Origin: Mytilus edulis
Lineage: Eukaryota; Mollusca; Bivalvia; Mytilida; Mytilidae
Assembly: GCF_963676685.1 (NCBI RefSeq)
Contig: NC_092345.1
Span: 79,735,592-79,799,591, forward strand
DNA length: 64,000 nt
Direction: 5' to 3'
In this document: positions 47,258 to 62,200 of the stretch, in pieces
Layout of the letters: every line of letters starts with the position of its first letter
How positions within the stretch are numbered: position 1 is the stretch's first letter
Program-made: the position numbers and the translations under genes
The notes under the pieces: model-generated
What the model saw: only the letters and a program-made list of their open reading frames with translations
What the model was told of the DNA's origin: nothing
Database searches by the model: none

Positions 47258-50200
47258 GTAAGTTTGATAATACTGAGCGTGTTTTGTGTTGTTTTTCTTT
47301 CTTCTGTTACTTTCAAAATTTAACTGTTGCTTATACACAATAGAGATGAATAACTATTTGTCCGAAAAAAATTGGTTAAAATAAATAACAAAAAAATCTT
47401 TTATAAGACCAAAGTTTAGACACGATCAAATGGGAAATTGATTCCGTCCTATCTCAAGAAAACTCGGTCGGAATGAATCGCCAGTATATATATCATGATG
47501 TAACGACAGCTCTAATATCAACTCTTAGTTAGTACAATGAGCAGTCCAACTGACTCAACATTTCAGCATTTCTGTCATTTTCTTCTTTATGTGTCCACTG
47601 TTTCATTCGGCTTCACACTTTCCTATATCACAAATCTACGTGTGAACTTGAAACACATTTTTTAAACAAATTAAAGTGCACATTCATATGTCTGTGTTTG
47701 TAGTTTGTATGAACAATGGATAATGATTCATTATAAAAAAAAAAAAAACGTTTAATTTATTCTTTACGGCTTTTTAAAGTTGAACAAATCTTATTTTCGT
47801 TACAACAATGAAGTTTTTTGGTAAACATCTTTCTATTACGCAAAATCATTTTACAACCTATGAATATACAATACATGAATAATGATCTTCAAAGTTTAAT
47901 GATCACCATAAATATGTATATAACCTGGGAAGATGTTTACCATAAGTGTTTATACACTCATTTATATTGCACCTCTTTTAAATCTGTACCGACGAATGTA
48001 AAGCACCGCCCTTATTTCTAAATGAACAAAGTCAGGAGCCTGTAATTCAGTGGTTGTCGTTTGTTTACTGATGTGTTACATATTTGTTTTTCGTTCATTT
48101 TTTAAAATAAATAAGGCCGTTAGTTTTCTAGTTTGAATTTTTTTACATTGTCATTTCGGGGCCTTTTATAGCTGACTATGCGGTATGGGCTTTGCTTATT
48201 GTTGAAGGCCGTACGGTGACCTATAGTTGTTAATTTCTGTGTCAGTTTGGTCTCTTGTGGAGAGTTGTCTCATTGGCAATCATACCACATCTTCTTTTTT
48301 ATATTTGTAATTGTATATACGCTAAAAGAATGGTAACGTTGTAAAGATGAAAGCACTGACATTTTACGATGATGTAATATGCATCCCTGGTCACTGGAAT
48401 GAAATTGCATTCTTATTTCAAAACACATAATTATAGATATGACACTGAGGTATTTCTAAATATCAAGATATATGTATGTACTTTGAACATTTATTGGGTA
48501 TTTTTTACATTCAATATGCTACCTCGTTCTTTTCATATGGAGCGTAAAACATATAAACGGCTATGGCCATCCTACATATTAATATTGCAGTGCTTACTAC
48601 TAGTATATCTATTGTCCATATCGATATTTTCTATCACTAAATCCAAATTGAGCCAAGATTTGTTGAATTTGAACTATTATTTTCAGTAAATCACATATCT
48701 GCTGATTACAACATTTTTAACAGTTTCGTCAAAAAATTCCAACACCACATCAAGACATCTTAATTCATGTAATGAATTTTATTGAGTCTAAAACTTATTC
48801 AAATCAGATTTCATTTATTTGAATATTCTTAAATACATGATTTCTTTTTTGGCAGAAACTACAAAAATCGTTATTATCTGTTCGGACTTTAACACTTCCT
48901 ATCAAAGGTGTGTGGTTTTCTGCGGGCACTCCGGCTCCCTCTACCAATAAAAACTGGGCTCCACGAAATAGCCGAAATGTGGCGCTTAAAAGTGACGTTA
49001 AACACCAACAATCCAATCAATCCTATATTTTTTTTTATTTTGAAACTGCGATGTTTGTACAAAGTGTTTAATTAATCAACTTTTTTGTAACTTCAAGTCA
49101 GATGGCGGATTCCGGGGATGTTTTTTTTTTTTTTGGGGGGGGGGGGGGATAGGTTTTTCACCCTTGAATTGGACAACGTAACTTATTTAGTCTCGTTACA
49201 CTTGTTGACATTTTCTAATTCTATAGAATGCATGTAACACCCCTTTCAGAATCCAGGAAACGCCCCTAAAGGTAAAAATAGATTTGAACTGTGCAGTATA
49301 TCTGAGGTAGTTAATACACACCTCAGCTGTGCATTATTCAGATTATAGCACAGTAAGAACAAAGAGATTTTACCCATGTCATGTATTAAAGTTGATATCA
49401 TGCCTTCGAAAGTTTAACGGACGCGATCACGAGTTGGTAGGCAACTATGAGATATATATGTATCACAGATTACAACAGATGAGACTTTCACTTAACACCA
49501 CATTTGTATTTACCACAAGCAACATAACTGATATCACAAGGGGATCAGGATCTGCCAACTCTTCTGGAGCACCCGACATCAGTCCCAGTTGTTGGTGGAG
49601 TTTGTGTTGGTTTTTGTTTTTTATGTATCGGTTGTGGTCTTGTATGTCTTTTTGTCGTTTTTGGATTTGTTGAATGGCGTTTGTTAGTTTCCCTTCAACC
49701 ATGAGAATTTCAAAGCGCCCTATCAACATTCGAATATGTTTTTCTTTTTTATATCAATCGTACTGCCGATTAAGAACGATAACATACCTGAAGACTTCAA
49801 TATCTAATTATTTGATAGTATGGAGTTATTTTCATTATGACAATTAGACAAGTAAGCGGGTTTGGAACTGGTCAACGGTCGAAAGGTGTTAAATAATGAC
49901 CACAAACACACGTCTGATCATCTTCAAAAATATAATTAGATAGTAGATAGATTTTATTTACATTAATAAAGCCTGAAAGAACCAACGGCGAATAGCAAAC
50001 ACGAACAAAGAAAGGCCAGAATCACATTACTTTCGTCAATTAAATACATTAAGAATAATATATCAGTATTATAAGATAATCCAACTCTTTACAAATGTTC
50101 ATGAACTTGGGAGTTAAAACTGATCTGGTTTTAAACTTACATTTTATAGATCTTTATACAACCCTGGCTATACAGTCACACTTAAAACAAAAAGTTTAAA

Positions 50201-53200
50201 TGGCAATCAGTTGGAGAACAAATACAAAAGCAACTTCATAAATATTTTATTGATGCCGGTAATAAACGCCCTAAGAAAACACCGTAATTTCGAAAAAAAA
50301 TATTGTACATTTTTCAAGACACCTTTATGATTATGGAAGATTATGATTATAAACTTTATACATGCAATAATTGTTTAGTTGCTATTATAAACCTTTAAGA
50401 AAACCGCAGTTAATATAGATATGAAGATGTAGTATAAGTGCCAATGAGACATTTCAGACTCCATCCAAGTCACAAATTAATGTTCAGAAATTTTTACAAT
50501 ACGTTATAGGTCAACGTCATCCCGATTTGTTATAATTATCTATCTCGTAATCTGATAAATACTCTTGACTTCGCCAAGTGATCACATTAATAGGTCTTTC
50601 CATTTTTTCGTTGAAAAACCTGTTGATTTTGTTCTGATTATTTTTCTCAAGATGTCGGTAAGATATTTGATATTTGAAATCGAACAGTTTATACGCTTTT
50701 GAAACTGAATGTTTATTCTTGTAAGACTGTTTTTCTTGTTATTACAAAAGAAGAAATCAACTCTAAATTGCTTGCTCTATCCTCTGGTTGTGTTGTTTAA
50801 TTTTAACCGAAGCGCTAAAGGGATTCCATATGAAAGTTATTTCCCCTTCAGAATTTGATACAACGTAAAAATTTGTAACTACCAAACCTTCAGCGAAAGA
50901 AGTGCATTTTAAAAGTTGGTAGACATATGAGCTTGAAAAGGTCAGCAGGAAGTTATAATTTTTAAACCGGAAACAGCTATTTCCTGAACCTATTTCATTT
51001 AAAAGTACCTAGAATCATATTTTATCAATCAATGTCAAGAAATCTGTCAGATGGTACTGGAAGTGAAAATTCTTAACCCGGAAGTTGCAATTTATCTCCC
51101 TTTTTTTCAAGCAAAGATACATTTAAATCTAACCCGAATTATTCAGTCGTTGTATTCCGCTGCTCTTCGAAATACTTCCTTATCGGAGCATTGGCTGACA
51201 CATTCATGTTCACTGATTTGACTCTAATTTTCATATTCGACTTAATTATAACGTTTATCCAAATAAGAAAAGTCTTAAATAAACAATTTACATTGCATAC
51301 ACATCGAAATTATTTATCAGCATTTCGTGTGTATTTTAGTATAGACGTCATCTAATAGACCACTTTCGAGTTTGCTCTTCCAGTAGGACAACCGGATGAA
51401 AAACTCAATTATGCGTACCTTTATGACGTCATTTACCAGATAGAAGGGATGGATCGTCGGTATCCCTGCATTATTAACGTTCATCAGGCGTCTTAGTGAT
51501 CGTCATTGTGTAGGATAAACTAGAATAATATTTGTTCTGTGGATACTTAACCACAATTCCTAATGACTGATGTGCTGATTGTCAATTATGAGAATTCAAT
51601 TTGCCGATTAATTCTTGTAATATATATACAGCATCATAGGTCATCATAGTTTTACAACCACTCGCTCAACATGGGAACGGAAGTGACGACGCACCTTAAC
51701 GCCTGAATGGTGTTAATTAAAACCGAAGTTTTTAACGGAAATGCATCGAACTCGAAAGTTGTCTGTAAACCATCAAAGTGACCTTCCGTAACTGCCGACG
51801 ATTGGATAACCCGATGTAAACATTTACTTAAATATATATAGATATATATATAAATCGACATCGGACTCGTGCAATTGGATTTTTCTACGTTTGTTTAATT
51901 CACATTTTAGGTTTAAAAAAATATGTTGAACATCAATTTCACCAGTATAAGATTATTTTTTTTTAATCAAACAGATCTAGAAAAATCCATTAGCACGAGT
52001 TCTCTTTCTATTTATATCTATATGTATATCTCTTCTAATACTATCTCAGAGGTCTTCATAGGTCAACTCAAAAGTTAATTAGATCGGGTGAAGACTATAA
52101 TACACACACAATGAAGCTACATTTTATCGAGCTCATGCCTCGTAAATTGTTTATTTCAGACTTTTAATAATTTGTATAAATGTTTTTCATGGTTTATATT
52201 AATCAAATATGAGAATTTGAGTCATATCGGTGAACATGAATTTGACATGTAGTGCCCTTTAACAGTTTAAGAAAATAACAGATGACAGAAAATAAATCTT
52301 TCACACCATGCTAACATCATATTCATCTTTCTCATCATTCTATCATCAATAATTCAATTCTATGGATTGCTCACATTATTACCTTACACGCTGAAAATCA
52401 ATACGTACGGAATTAGCATAAATATACCATAGAGAAAAAATTCTCACCTTTGTTGATCAATGCACATTAATTTATGCCAATGTATTACGTAGTCTTCATG
52501 GCAGTTTTTTACACATTTCAGTATTTTGTAGAATTGACATAATACGTAATCGTTTTGACTGTACGGAGCTAGTATGTTACATAGGAAAGAACAAGTTTTA
52601 TCTTGAAAATAGATATGCGATGTCTTTTGTTCGGAGCATAGTTGTCATATATTTTTTAAATCCCTAAATTTGACGGCTGCGATAGTCTTACCATGCACAC
52701 TCACTTGTCTCTTTACAAATATGCATTTTTCGTTTCTCAACTTGTATTTTGGTATGTAGAGTATTTTTCAGAGACAAATGACTATGAAGTTTACACAAAA
52801 ATAAAATATATGCAATAACAGCTTAACAAATATAAAAAAAAACCGGTTTTTAGAACTGGATAGAATGGCAATGATAGCTATACTAGCATACATGTAACAC
52901 ACTAAAGACGCAAACCCACTCTGTGTGTTTAACGGAAACATGGAGATGATCTATGAAAAATCTGGTAATAAAAATTGCTACATATATTTTGACACTTTCT
53001 GTTTTTTACCTGCAAATATTTTTGTATATATTTCTATCAATTTAATTATGTCTTTCAAATTGCGACTTTACTTGCATACATTCACACACAGAGTAGTATT
53101 AAAGTGGAAACTGAAATCGGTCTTGCAAGTGAAGACTTGAAAATGTAAAAAAAAAAGTATTTTGTTCATTTTAATCAAAATTGATCGAGAAAGATTGAGT

Positions 53201-56200
53201 ATAACCGTAAAAGTAAATGTCGTTATTTGATGTGCAGATGCACCTTTATAGTCTGTCAATGTTAGTATTAAACACCATGCAGTGTTAAGCATTTTGGGAA
53301 GTATCATTAATTGTAAAACAGCTCCACAAAACCATTACCTTGACCTACAGAGTTGTTTTATTTCTGATTTTTAACTTTACTTCATATATAACTTTGATAT
53401 TAAATAGCTATCAACCTTTTGTTGCATTTCTAGAGAGTTTAGAAAAATACAAATATATAGAAAAGTCACCGACCTGCATGTCAGGATTTAACTAGTTTCA
53501 AGCAGCTGTATTCCCTAATTCAGCTGTTTAAAAGTACTCACTCTGGATATTCTTTAATCAGATCATTTTACGTTCGCACCATACAAGCTTTCGACCAAAA
53601 TAAAATATATTCTAAAATAAGTTTTACATCTTCCAACAAAAAGTGGGCCTCCCGAACATACGCCTTTTCTAAATTGACCTTAGTAAAGTTTTGAATACTG
53701 TGGATTCATTTATTTTCGTGGATGCCAATTTTCGTGGTTTGAGGAAAATTTACATATTCGTGGATATTTAATTTCGTGGTTTTGGCATAGTCTTCACTCA
53801 TTCCTTTAGAAAATTTGTTATTCGTTGAACATTTGAATTCGTGGTTCTCCTGTACCCACGAATTCCACGAAAATTGGTATCCAACGAATATTAATGAATC
53901 CACAGTAGTTGACTTCTTTGTTTATTCTCTGTTAAACGCTTTTACTTGTCTGCCGACGATGAGCTTAGGGTCAGTATCAATGAATACCATTGTGTCATCT
54001 CAGATTAAGCCATCTTTTAAATACACATAACGTAGCGGGAATTTGATGTGCACGAGGGAAAAAAAACACAAATGAAGATGAAAAAAGCTTGGACAACACA
54101 ACTCTCAAACTGAAATCAAATGTGTTTTCACCAAGATTTCGCAGGGCATATTATCTTTTGTCAATTTAATGGAATTTGATGCGACTGTCATACAAGTGAG
54201 AGATTTAGCTAGCTAAACAAAACCAGTTTCAATCCACCATTTTCTACATAAGAAAACACCCGTACCAAGCCAGGAACATGCAGTTGTTATCCATTCGTTT
54301 AATGTGTTTGAGCTTTTGATTTTGACATTTGACAATGGACTTTCTATTTTGAATTTCTCACCGAGTTCACTATTTTGCTGATTTTTTTGTTATTTTCTTG
54401 CTACAAAATCTTTGATTCAACAGGCCTATAATATCCTCCTGAAAATAGAACTATTCTTCATTTTGACATTATGAGTTGATATTTACTTGTTCCTATACAA
54501 AATTAAATGTAAATATAAATTGCCAAACTGAAGAAGATGCCCAAATATTAAGCGTAAATTAAAAGAAAGAAAGAAAGATAGATTGAGGTAACTGAAAATA
54601 CACGAAGGGAACACTCACTGAGTTTACAGAATAACTAGAATATATACGAAAACGAAAGTAAAAAAATGGGATTAGATACAAAGTGGCCAATAAACTTCCT
54701 TAGTCAAAGAAAGAAGTGTAACATTAAAAATATATTAACAAAGAGACGCTACACAGACAAGTTAAAATAGAGGACTATGAACAACACCAAATTAAACCGT
54801 TGGCTTAACGTAAGTGCCCAAAAGGGAAATACAAGCTTCACACCAAAATAACATAACATTTAGAAAAAAACCAACCTAAACAATAACAGAACAGTAAACA
54901 TACCTGTGAGGAAAATCTTCATGCAGCCGAATATCAGTATTTAGGGACAAAAAGTTTAATTATATTATTTGGAAGGAAATACCTTGGGTTTTTTTTAGAA
55001 TAACTAATCCCAACATTCCCAAACATGAAAAATATTGTAAACGAGTGATCGAACAACGCTAATAGTTCAATATGCAACGGCCATTCTTGAATAAACTTGA
55101 TGTTCTTTGGTAATTCGTTAAAAATTATCGTCAATATTTTAATTTGTTTCTTCTTTAGTTTCCCAGAATTGTGGTAATCAGCAATGCACAGAGAGACAGT
55201 TTTGTGGGAACACATCAACATTCCAACCAGTCTGTGTGGGTAAGTCTAAGACTCGAGTAATATATATTCAGTCAAGTATATTGCCCGGGTATTTTGTCAA
55301 AAATCATTACTTAACCATCGGAATTAACCTCGTCGTCAAAATCACAATCATCATCATCATTATACAAACAAAAATCCTAATGTTTTATTTGGGTCCATTA
55401 TAGATTTGAAAATCTGCTGGTTATGTTTCCTTCTTTTCTGTCCAAATAAGAAGTTTTAATACAAGTTAAAGTTCTTCTGTTCCTATTCAAAGATTTGATT
55501 ATACTTGTATAGAGTAATAAGTATAAATTTTGTCAAGAGACGTTTCAGATGTATGATGATAACATTAATCCAAATTTACTGAATGGTAACTTACATAGCA
55601 GTATGTATGGAAGTCGACGACAGGTTACTACGCATGCTGTCGGTCATTTCGAACGTACACACTGTGACATCGAACATACAGTGTCCCCTAATGTGGAACA
55701 TTAATTTGACAGTTCGATACTTGTACAAAAAATTGTTCCTTGATTGTAATTTTTTGCGAGGTCACACATATATATCAGGAAAAGTGTGTTTCTTTAGTGA
55801 TTTTACTTACTTGAAAACGAGAACACTGACCTCTGTTTTTAAAAAAATGTCACTTGAGTTAATAATGTAGGAAAATAATTTATACCATTTTTTTATATTA
55901 AATTATATAAATATATATATACAGCAAAAAAGGAACCTGATATTTCTAAAACAATAGAAAATCTATAAATATGAATTATTTCAAAATAAGAGTTTCCCAA
56001 ATTAAAAACAAACTTCTGTAAAATTTATATTTCAAATGTTTTTGTTTGTTTGTTTTTTTTACAAGAAAGCACATGTATTTCTCTTTTTGAACACAAAAGT
56101 AATGTATTTCTGGCCAAAAGATAAATATGTTTCGGAAAAACGAATTTTAGGTTAAATATCCTAAGTGGTAAGTTTGCAAAGGGTTAAAATTGGATGTTAT

Positions 56201-59200
56201 TTCGTATCAGGCCATGATACTACTAATTGTACATAGAAGTTATACAATGTATATTATATTACTTTATACAAAGTAACTTCAATTTGTTCAGTTGTTACTA
56301 GTCAGTATTGTTCAAAATTTGTTGTCGTTCAGATCTAATTTATCTCTATATGTAGGATAATATAGCACATGAAGATATATTTTTTATAAGTTATAAACAT
56401 ATTTAAATTGATAAGGTAAAATATGGGTTGTTTACAAATTTTAGTAAAACACTTGTATTTACACTGTATCATATGCACTTAAAACTTTTAGTAATTTGGT
56501 CACCAATGCTCTTCAACTTCGTACTTTATTTTGCCTTTTTAACGTTTTTGGATTCGAGCGTCACTGATGAGTCTTTTGTAGAAGAAACGCGCGTCTGGCG
56601 TATATACCAAATCAAATCCTGGTATCTATGAATAGTTTATTTACAACCACTGGGTCGATGACACTGCTGGTGGAGTTTTAATTCCCCGAGGGTATTACCA
56701 GCCCAGTAGTCAGCACTTCTGTGCTGACATGAATTATCATTGATATGGTCATAATATATATATGAATTATCTGTTAATAACACTTTGAATTTTTGAAATA
56801 CTAAGGCTTTTCTACCTCGGGAATAGATTACCTTAGCCATAATTGCCAAAATTTTTAGGAAATTTGGTCACCAATGCTCTTCAACTTCGTACTTGATTTG
56901 GCCTATTTAACTTTTTTGGATTCGAGCGTCACTGATGAGTCTTTTGTAGACGAAACGCGTGTTTGGCGTAAATACAAATTTTAATCCAAATGGGAGTCTG
57001 ATAATATGATGAAATGATATTCCATTCCTTTTTGAATATAAATACTTCACAACAGATTATGCCAGTAGTTGTATTTGGTGACGATGTAAACAATAATGTG
57101 GCGATATAACTTTATAACAACAGTAGCTAACAAACTTAAAAACCATTGCAATGAGTCGTTGCCGATACTCTGAGGTGGATGTTGTGCTGATAGATAACAG
57201 AACTGAATCTCGCAGATTCAGTGTTGAAGGGAACATTTTTGCAACTGGTGTCTCTCTCCTCGTTGCAATTTATAACGATCAGTTATTGCCGCTCTTATTC
57301 CAGATCATCTGACTCAATGGTTTTTGTTCGTTTTCCACTAATAATTATTTCCAATGTAATAGTATTCAGGAAAATCCGACAGGAATGTTGTGTTTTGTTC
57401 ATTGTACCAGCAGCAATTGTCGAATAAAATCATCATAGATACCAGGACCAAAATCATGTATACGCAAGACGCACTTTGAAGTTTCGTCTACAAAAGACTC
57501 ATCACTGACGCCAGTTAAAATAAAATTGAAAAGGCCAATTAAAGTCTACATTTTATTTTTAGGTATAGAATTAAAATATTTGAATAGCATTAGAAAGGAT
57601 TTAATTGAACATCATGCATATTAAGTGTTATAGGGCTGTTTACATAAGGACAGTCCTCATTTGTTTTTAAATGGATACTTTTTTTTTAAAATACAATTAA
57701 ACCAGACTTGTTTAAAAAAAAAAGCAACATGTAAATAAACTCATCATAGAAACCAGGGTTGAAATTTTGTATTTGCATCAGACGCGCGTTTCGTCCACAC
57801 AAGACGCTCAAATAAAAAAAAAAACTTTAATTAAATGGCCAAATACAGTCGAAGTTGAGCATTGAGGACCAATTATTCCTAAAAGTTTTGCCAAATACAG
57901 CTAACGTACTATGTTCCTGAGTTAGAAAAGCCTTATGCTGAGTTCACTCGCAATTTGAATTCGATACGCATTTAAAACTAATTCGAATTAGTGGTTAATT
58001 CGAATTAGCCAATTCGAATCAATTCGAATTAAAAAAGAAGAGTGTGTGAAAGCGATTAGCGAATTCGATTCGAATTCACTTCGAATTAAATGATCGTGTG
58101 AACGAGGCATTAGTATTTAAAATAAGAAAGTTTTATAAACAGTTAATTTATAATAATGACCATATAATGATAACTCATGTCAACACAGAAGTGCTGACTA
58201 CTGGGCTGGTGATACCCTCGGGGAATAAAAAGTGTGTGAATTTCTAGTTTGGTCTTATTTTTAGTACATATTGTCAACTATTTTTCTTTTTGTTTGTTTC
58301 GAAAATTCTGTGCTAAACAAAAACAGATTGCTACCAAAGAGAAAACTTCAAAATGTTAATGAATATGATTTTCTATCGAATGTAACAATATCAAAATTCA
58401 GACTAAATCAAATATGAAATATTTAGTTATCATATTGGACAATTGTTTATCTGGTGAACAGGTTGTTGATAATATATCAAAGAAGGCTAATCAGCGGATC
58501 ATATTTTAATATAGATATAGTGGATGTTTGCTGCCATAATATAGTAAAAAAACATTGTGTACTGCATTAATACAAAACCATCTTGATAATGCATGTGCTG
58601 GTTGGTAGGGGCCGCCTTGAAACGGAAAACGGACTACTGATGAAACTGAAAATTATGATGAGCAAAACTGTCATGAAAATGATTGTGCTATAAGAACCAA
58701 CGTCTTTAAAATTAAATGTTGAAGGCATTGATGAAGTGATTCCCGCGTTTTACTGAGAGACCTATCTTCCTTGAAAGTTACCGGCTTTTTTTAGATACCA
58801 CATTTCCTGTATATTTAAAAGCGGCCGGATTTCCAAAGATCTGTGCCGATGACAGTACGTGTAACTCTTAAGTAAAACTATGATACCATTATGTATTGAA
58901 ACCATAATTTTGAAATTTCGCCTATTTTGAACTCCTGAAAAAGTCAGACAGAGAAATTATAATTGTTACCATATTGTTTTAGTACAGCTATAAAAAAAAA
59001 GGTTAAGTTTATTGTGTTGATATATATATCTTTCCAGGTTGTAATGCTGCCTGTTACAACTGTACCGGATCTGGTCCAGAAAGGTGCATTATCTGTGCAT
59101 CCAATTATTATATGTTCAACAAAATTTGCCGAAGTAAGTATAGGCCTGAATTGTTTATGCAAGCTTTCATTATTAAGTAATTTTGATACCCGATATTATG

Positions 59201-62200
59201 CACACACAAAAAAGCAGAATTTGCTTGACTGAATATGTCTTTGTAATTCAGACTAAAACGCAGGATAATTCATGAAATGATAGGTCTTAAAATACATATT
59301 GAAGGTTGGTTAACTGATATCGGGTCACGTACTACAGGATATGTTTAACATTTGAGACATTTACTAAAAGGAGTATGTCATATTGATTATGTCATATTTT
59401 AAATTTCTGTTGGTTTTGTCTACTTTATGGTTTTCACTTATAAGTAAAATCAAAAGTCTACTATCCAATTACTGATTTGTTTCTGTGATTACTCACTTGT
59501 ATGATTCCTTGCCCGGCTTTATCCTTTTTGAATTATAGCTCTTTTTCCTTTTCCTTTTGGGTTTTTCAAATATTTAGGCCTCGAACATCACAAAAGAGCC
59601 ATTGTTTGTCAAAATGCTCATTTGATGCAGCAAAATTCTGCCCAGACAAAGCACTATAACTGGATAATGATATACAGGCGTTTTTACCCAATTGGAATGA
59701 AAAATAACAATGATTTTTTACCCTAACAAATGGTTAAAATTTATCAAAAGATTTGCCAAAATTTTAAGATGAAGTCGTCCAAAAGGTATGTAATATAAAT
59801 AGGGTGAATTCAGGAATTGGTAATTAAACTATTGCATCATATATTGATTAGAGAGATTTGTTTTATTAACTACTCAGAAACAAGTTTATATGGTTAAAGA
59901 TTTAAACAAATTACAAATTCAGGTTTTTAGCATTGACCTTGATTTATCTGGGAACGTGTTTTTCAGTCAGATTAACAGATTATACTTACTATTGTATTAA
60001 TGTTCAACAACACATCACGCTTTACTTTGTTTTGGTTAATTTTTCATACAGAAATAACAAAAACAAAATGAGCACAAAAGAAACAAATCATCAGCAAAAC
60101 AACTATCACCGTAGACAGCAGGAGTGTATGGTTTGATTTTTTCATAAATTTAATAACAAATTTCAATGACAAAAGTTTTCCTTAAATTTTTGCTTCGTTC
60201 TTCTCGGAAAAGCTATTTCGTTATACGTTAGAAATATCTAGTAACAATTAAAACTGAGAAAAAAATAGCTATCATTTTCTTTTAAATGTAACATATAACA
60301 AGAACAGCAGGCTATTGGATGAAGATAATACGTCATCAATTTCGTGTCACCGACATTCATTATGATTGCTAAACACAAACATTTTGAGTTATGTGTAAAA
60401 TTTGTTTAACCGGTTTACGAATTTGTTGCACAGTTTCAATAACTAGTTTAACTATGATTTCAAAAAGCTATTGCTATATTAAAAATTTGTGTTTGAAACT
60501 TGTTTGATTGCATTTAATCAAAGAGCAATTTGCAAAAACTAACGGCTGTATTACTCTCTTTCCTCCTAAAAGTGTTGTATTCATTTTTACCTTAAAATTG
60601 AGAAAATCTCAGCAAAATATCTCTAAAAGATACATTTTCCATTGAATATTCGAAAATGCCTAGTTACAAGAAAAAAAATGAATATAAAATGTCTTCCGCT
60701 ATGCAATTCCTCATATCTACATAACATAACTAAGGATAGATAGATCAGATGAGTTAATTTAGATTTTACCAATATTTCCAAAATGGTAATCTTTCAAAGG
60801 GGTGAGATACAGTTATGGCCATTTTTCATAGTTTTGTCTTTATGATTTTTAAGAGTTGTTTTTGTAGTGTATCCTTGTCATGCAATGTAATATATTTTTA
60901 GCGGGAGGGTTATCTAGCCATAAATCAAAGTTCAACACACCATTTTTGTCTTAAAAAGTTCTGTACCAAGTTAGGAATATGACAGTTGTTATCAAACAGT
61001 TCGTGTGTGTATGTCGGTGTTTGTTTGTTGTTGCAGTTCAGTATTTCTGTAACTCCGTTGTTTTCCTCTTATAGTTGAAATGTTTCCCTTGGTTTTTAGT
61101 TTTAAACACGGATGTGTTTTCGCTTGATCGAGTTATGACTATTAAACATCGGTAAACTACTGTTGCCTTCATTTATTAAACCCTTGTCTATAATTTAAAT
61201 AAATCATGCAAATAGATCAACTGAAAAAGTAAAGCCGAGGAGATTAAATGTACTGGAGCCACATTTCAATCCACACGTAACATAAATTTGTTTTTGGGTA
61301 TGTTTATGCAGACAAGAGATAAGCGATAAGCGCTAGCAAACTGTTTTCCTTAATCAGCGGAATTTGAATGCATGATTCTGTGATATAGCAACACTACATG
61401 AAATGTGTCCAGTTAAATAAACCACCCCGTAATCTAGGCTACATGTTTAACCCCGCCGCATTTTTGCGCCTGTCCCAAGTCAGGAGCCTCTGGCCTTTGT
61501 TAGTCTTGTATTATTTTAATTTTAGTTTCTTGTGTACAATTTGGAAATTAGTATGGCGTTCATTCTCACTGGACTAGTATATATTTGTTTAGGGGCCAGC
61601 TGAAGGACACCTCCGGGTGCGGGAATTTCTCGCTACATTGAAGACCTGTTGGTGACCCTCTGCTGTTGTTTTTTATTTGGTCGGGTTGTTGTCTCTTTGA
61701 CACATTCCCCATTTCCATTCTCAATTTTATAAACAATTGTGCTTTTGGTAGTTGAATGTTTCTTTGCCTCTTCTGCTTCATTCAAAGTTTTTATTCATAA
61801 GTATTGCTTACTGCATGATAACATGTGGATGTAAGAACAGCTGTGTTTCGTCAGTAGTAAGTAAGGGTGGAATAACTACTATAATCACATCATTTTTGTT
61901 TTAATTCTAACCGTTTACATAACTTCTCTACGACGGACTTTCTTCTTCGGTTAGGGATATACCGGGGTTAATCAACATCTAACATATATTTCGAAGATAG
62001 CTTTGCACAAATGCATTCTTTTAAGTTATGAAACATCCCTGGTTAAACTTTAATTATCAATGAGTTTATACTTTTACAGTTTGTGATGATTCGTGTGATG
62101 GTTGTACAGGAGCTGGACCAGAGAAATGTAAAAAATGCAAGATAGCATACTATAACGTAGGAGGAACTTGTAGACGTGAGTATTTGTACACAATGCTATC

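Larger units (their letters stand above)
47258..55158 (+). other. EGF-type gene intron, 7.9 kb, repeat-rich
   Basis: No coding exon recognised. Pieces recalled as bivalve interspersed repeats: 49540-49700 ('GGATCAGGATCTGCCAACTC'), 50417-50515 and 51345-51890 ('GACGTCATTTACCAGATAGA', 'GACGATTGGATAACCCGATG'). Also a T13/G14-type homopolymer junction (49120-49150) and an (AAAG)n patch (about 54563-54580). Confidence 0.45.

Noticed and set aside
49329..49729. 114-codon plus and 88-codon minus frames
   Set aside because: They overlap a segment recalled as an interspersed repeat and have no domain or splice support.
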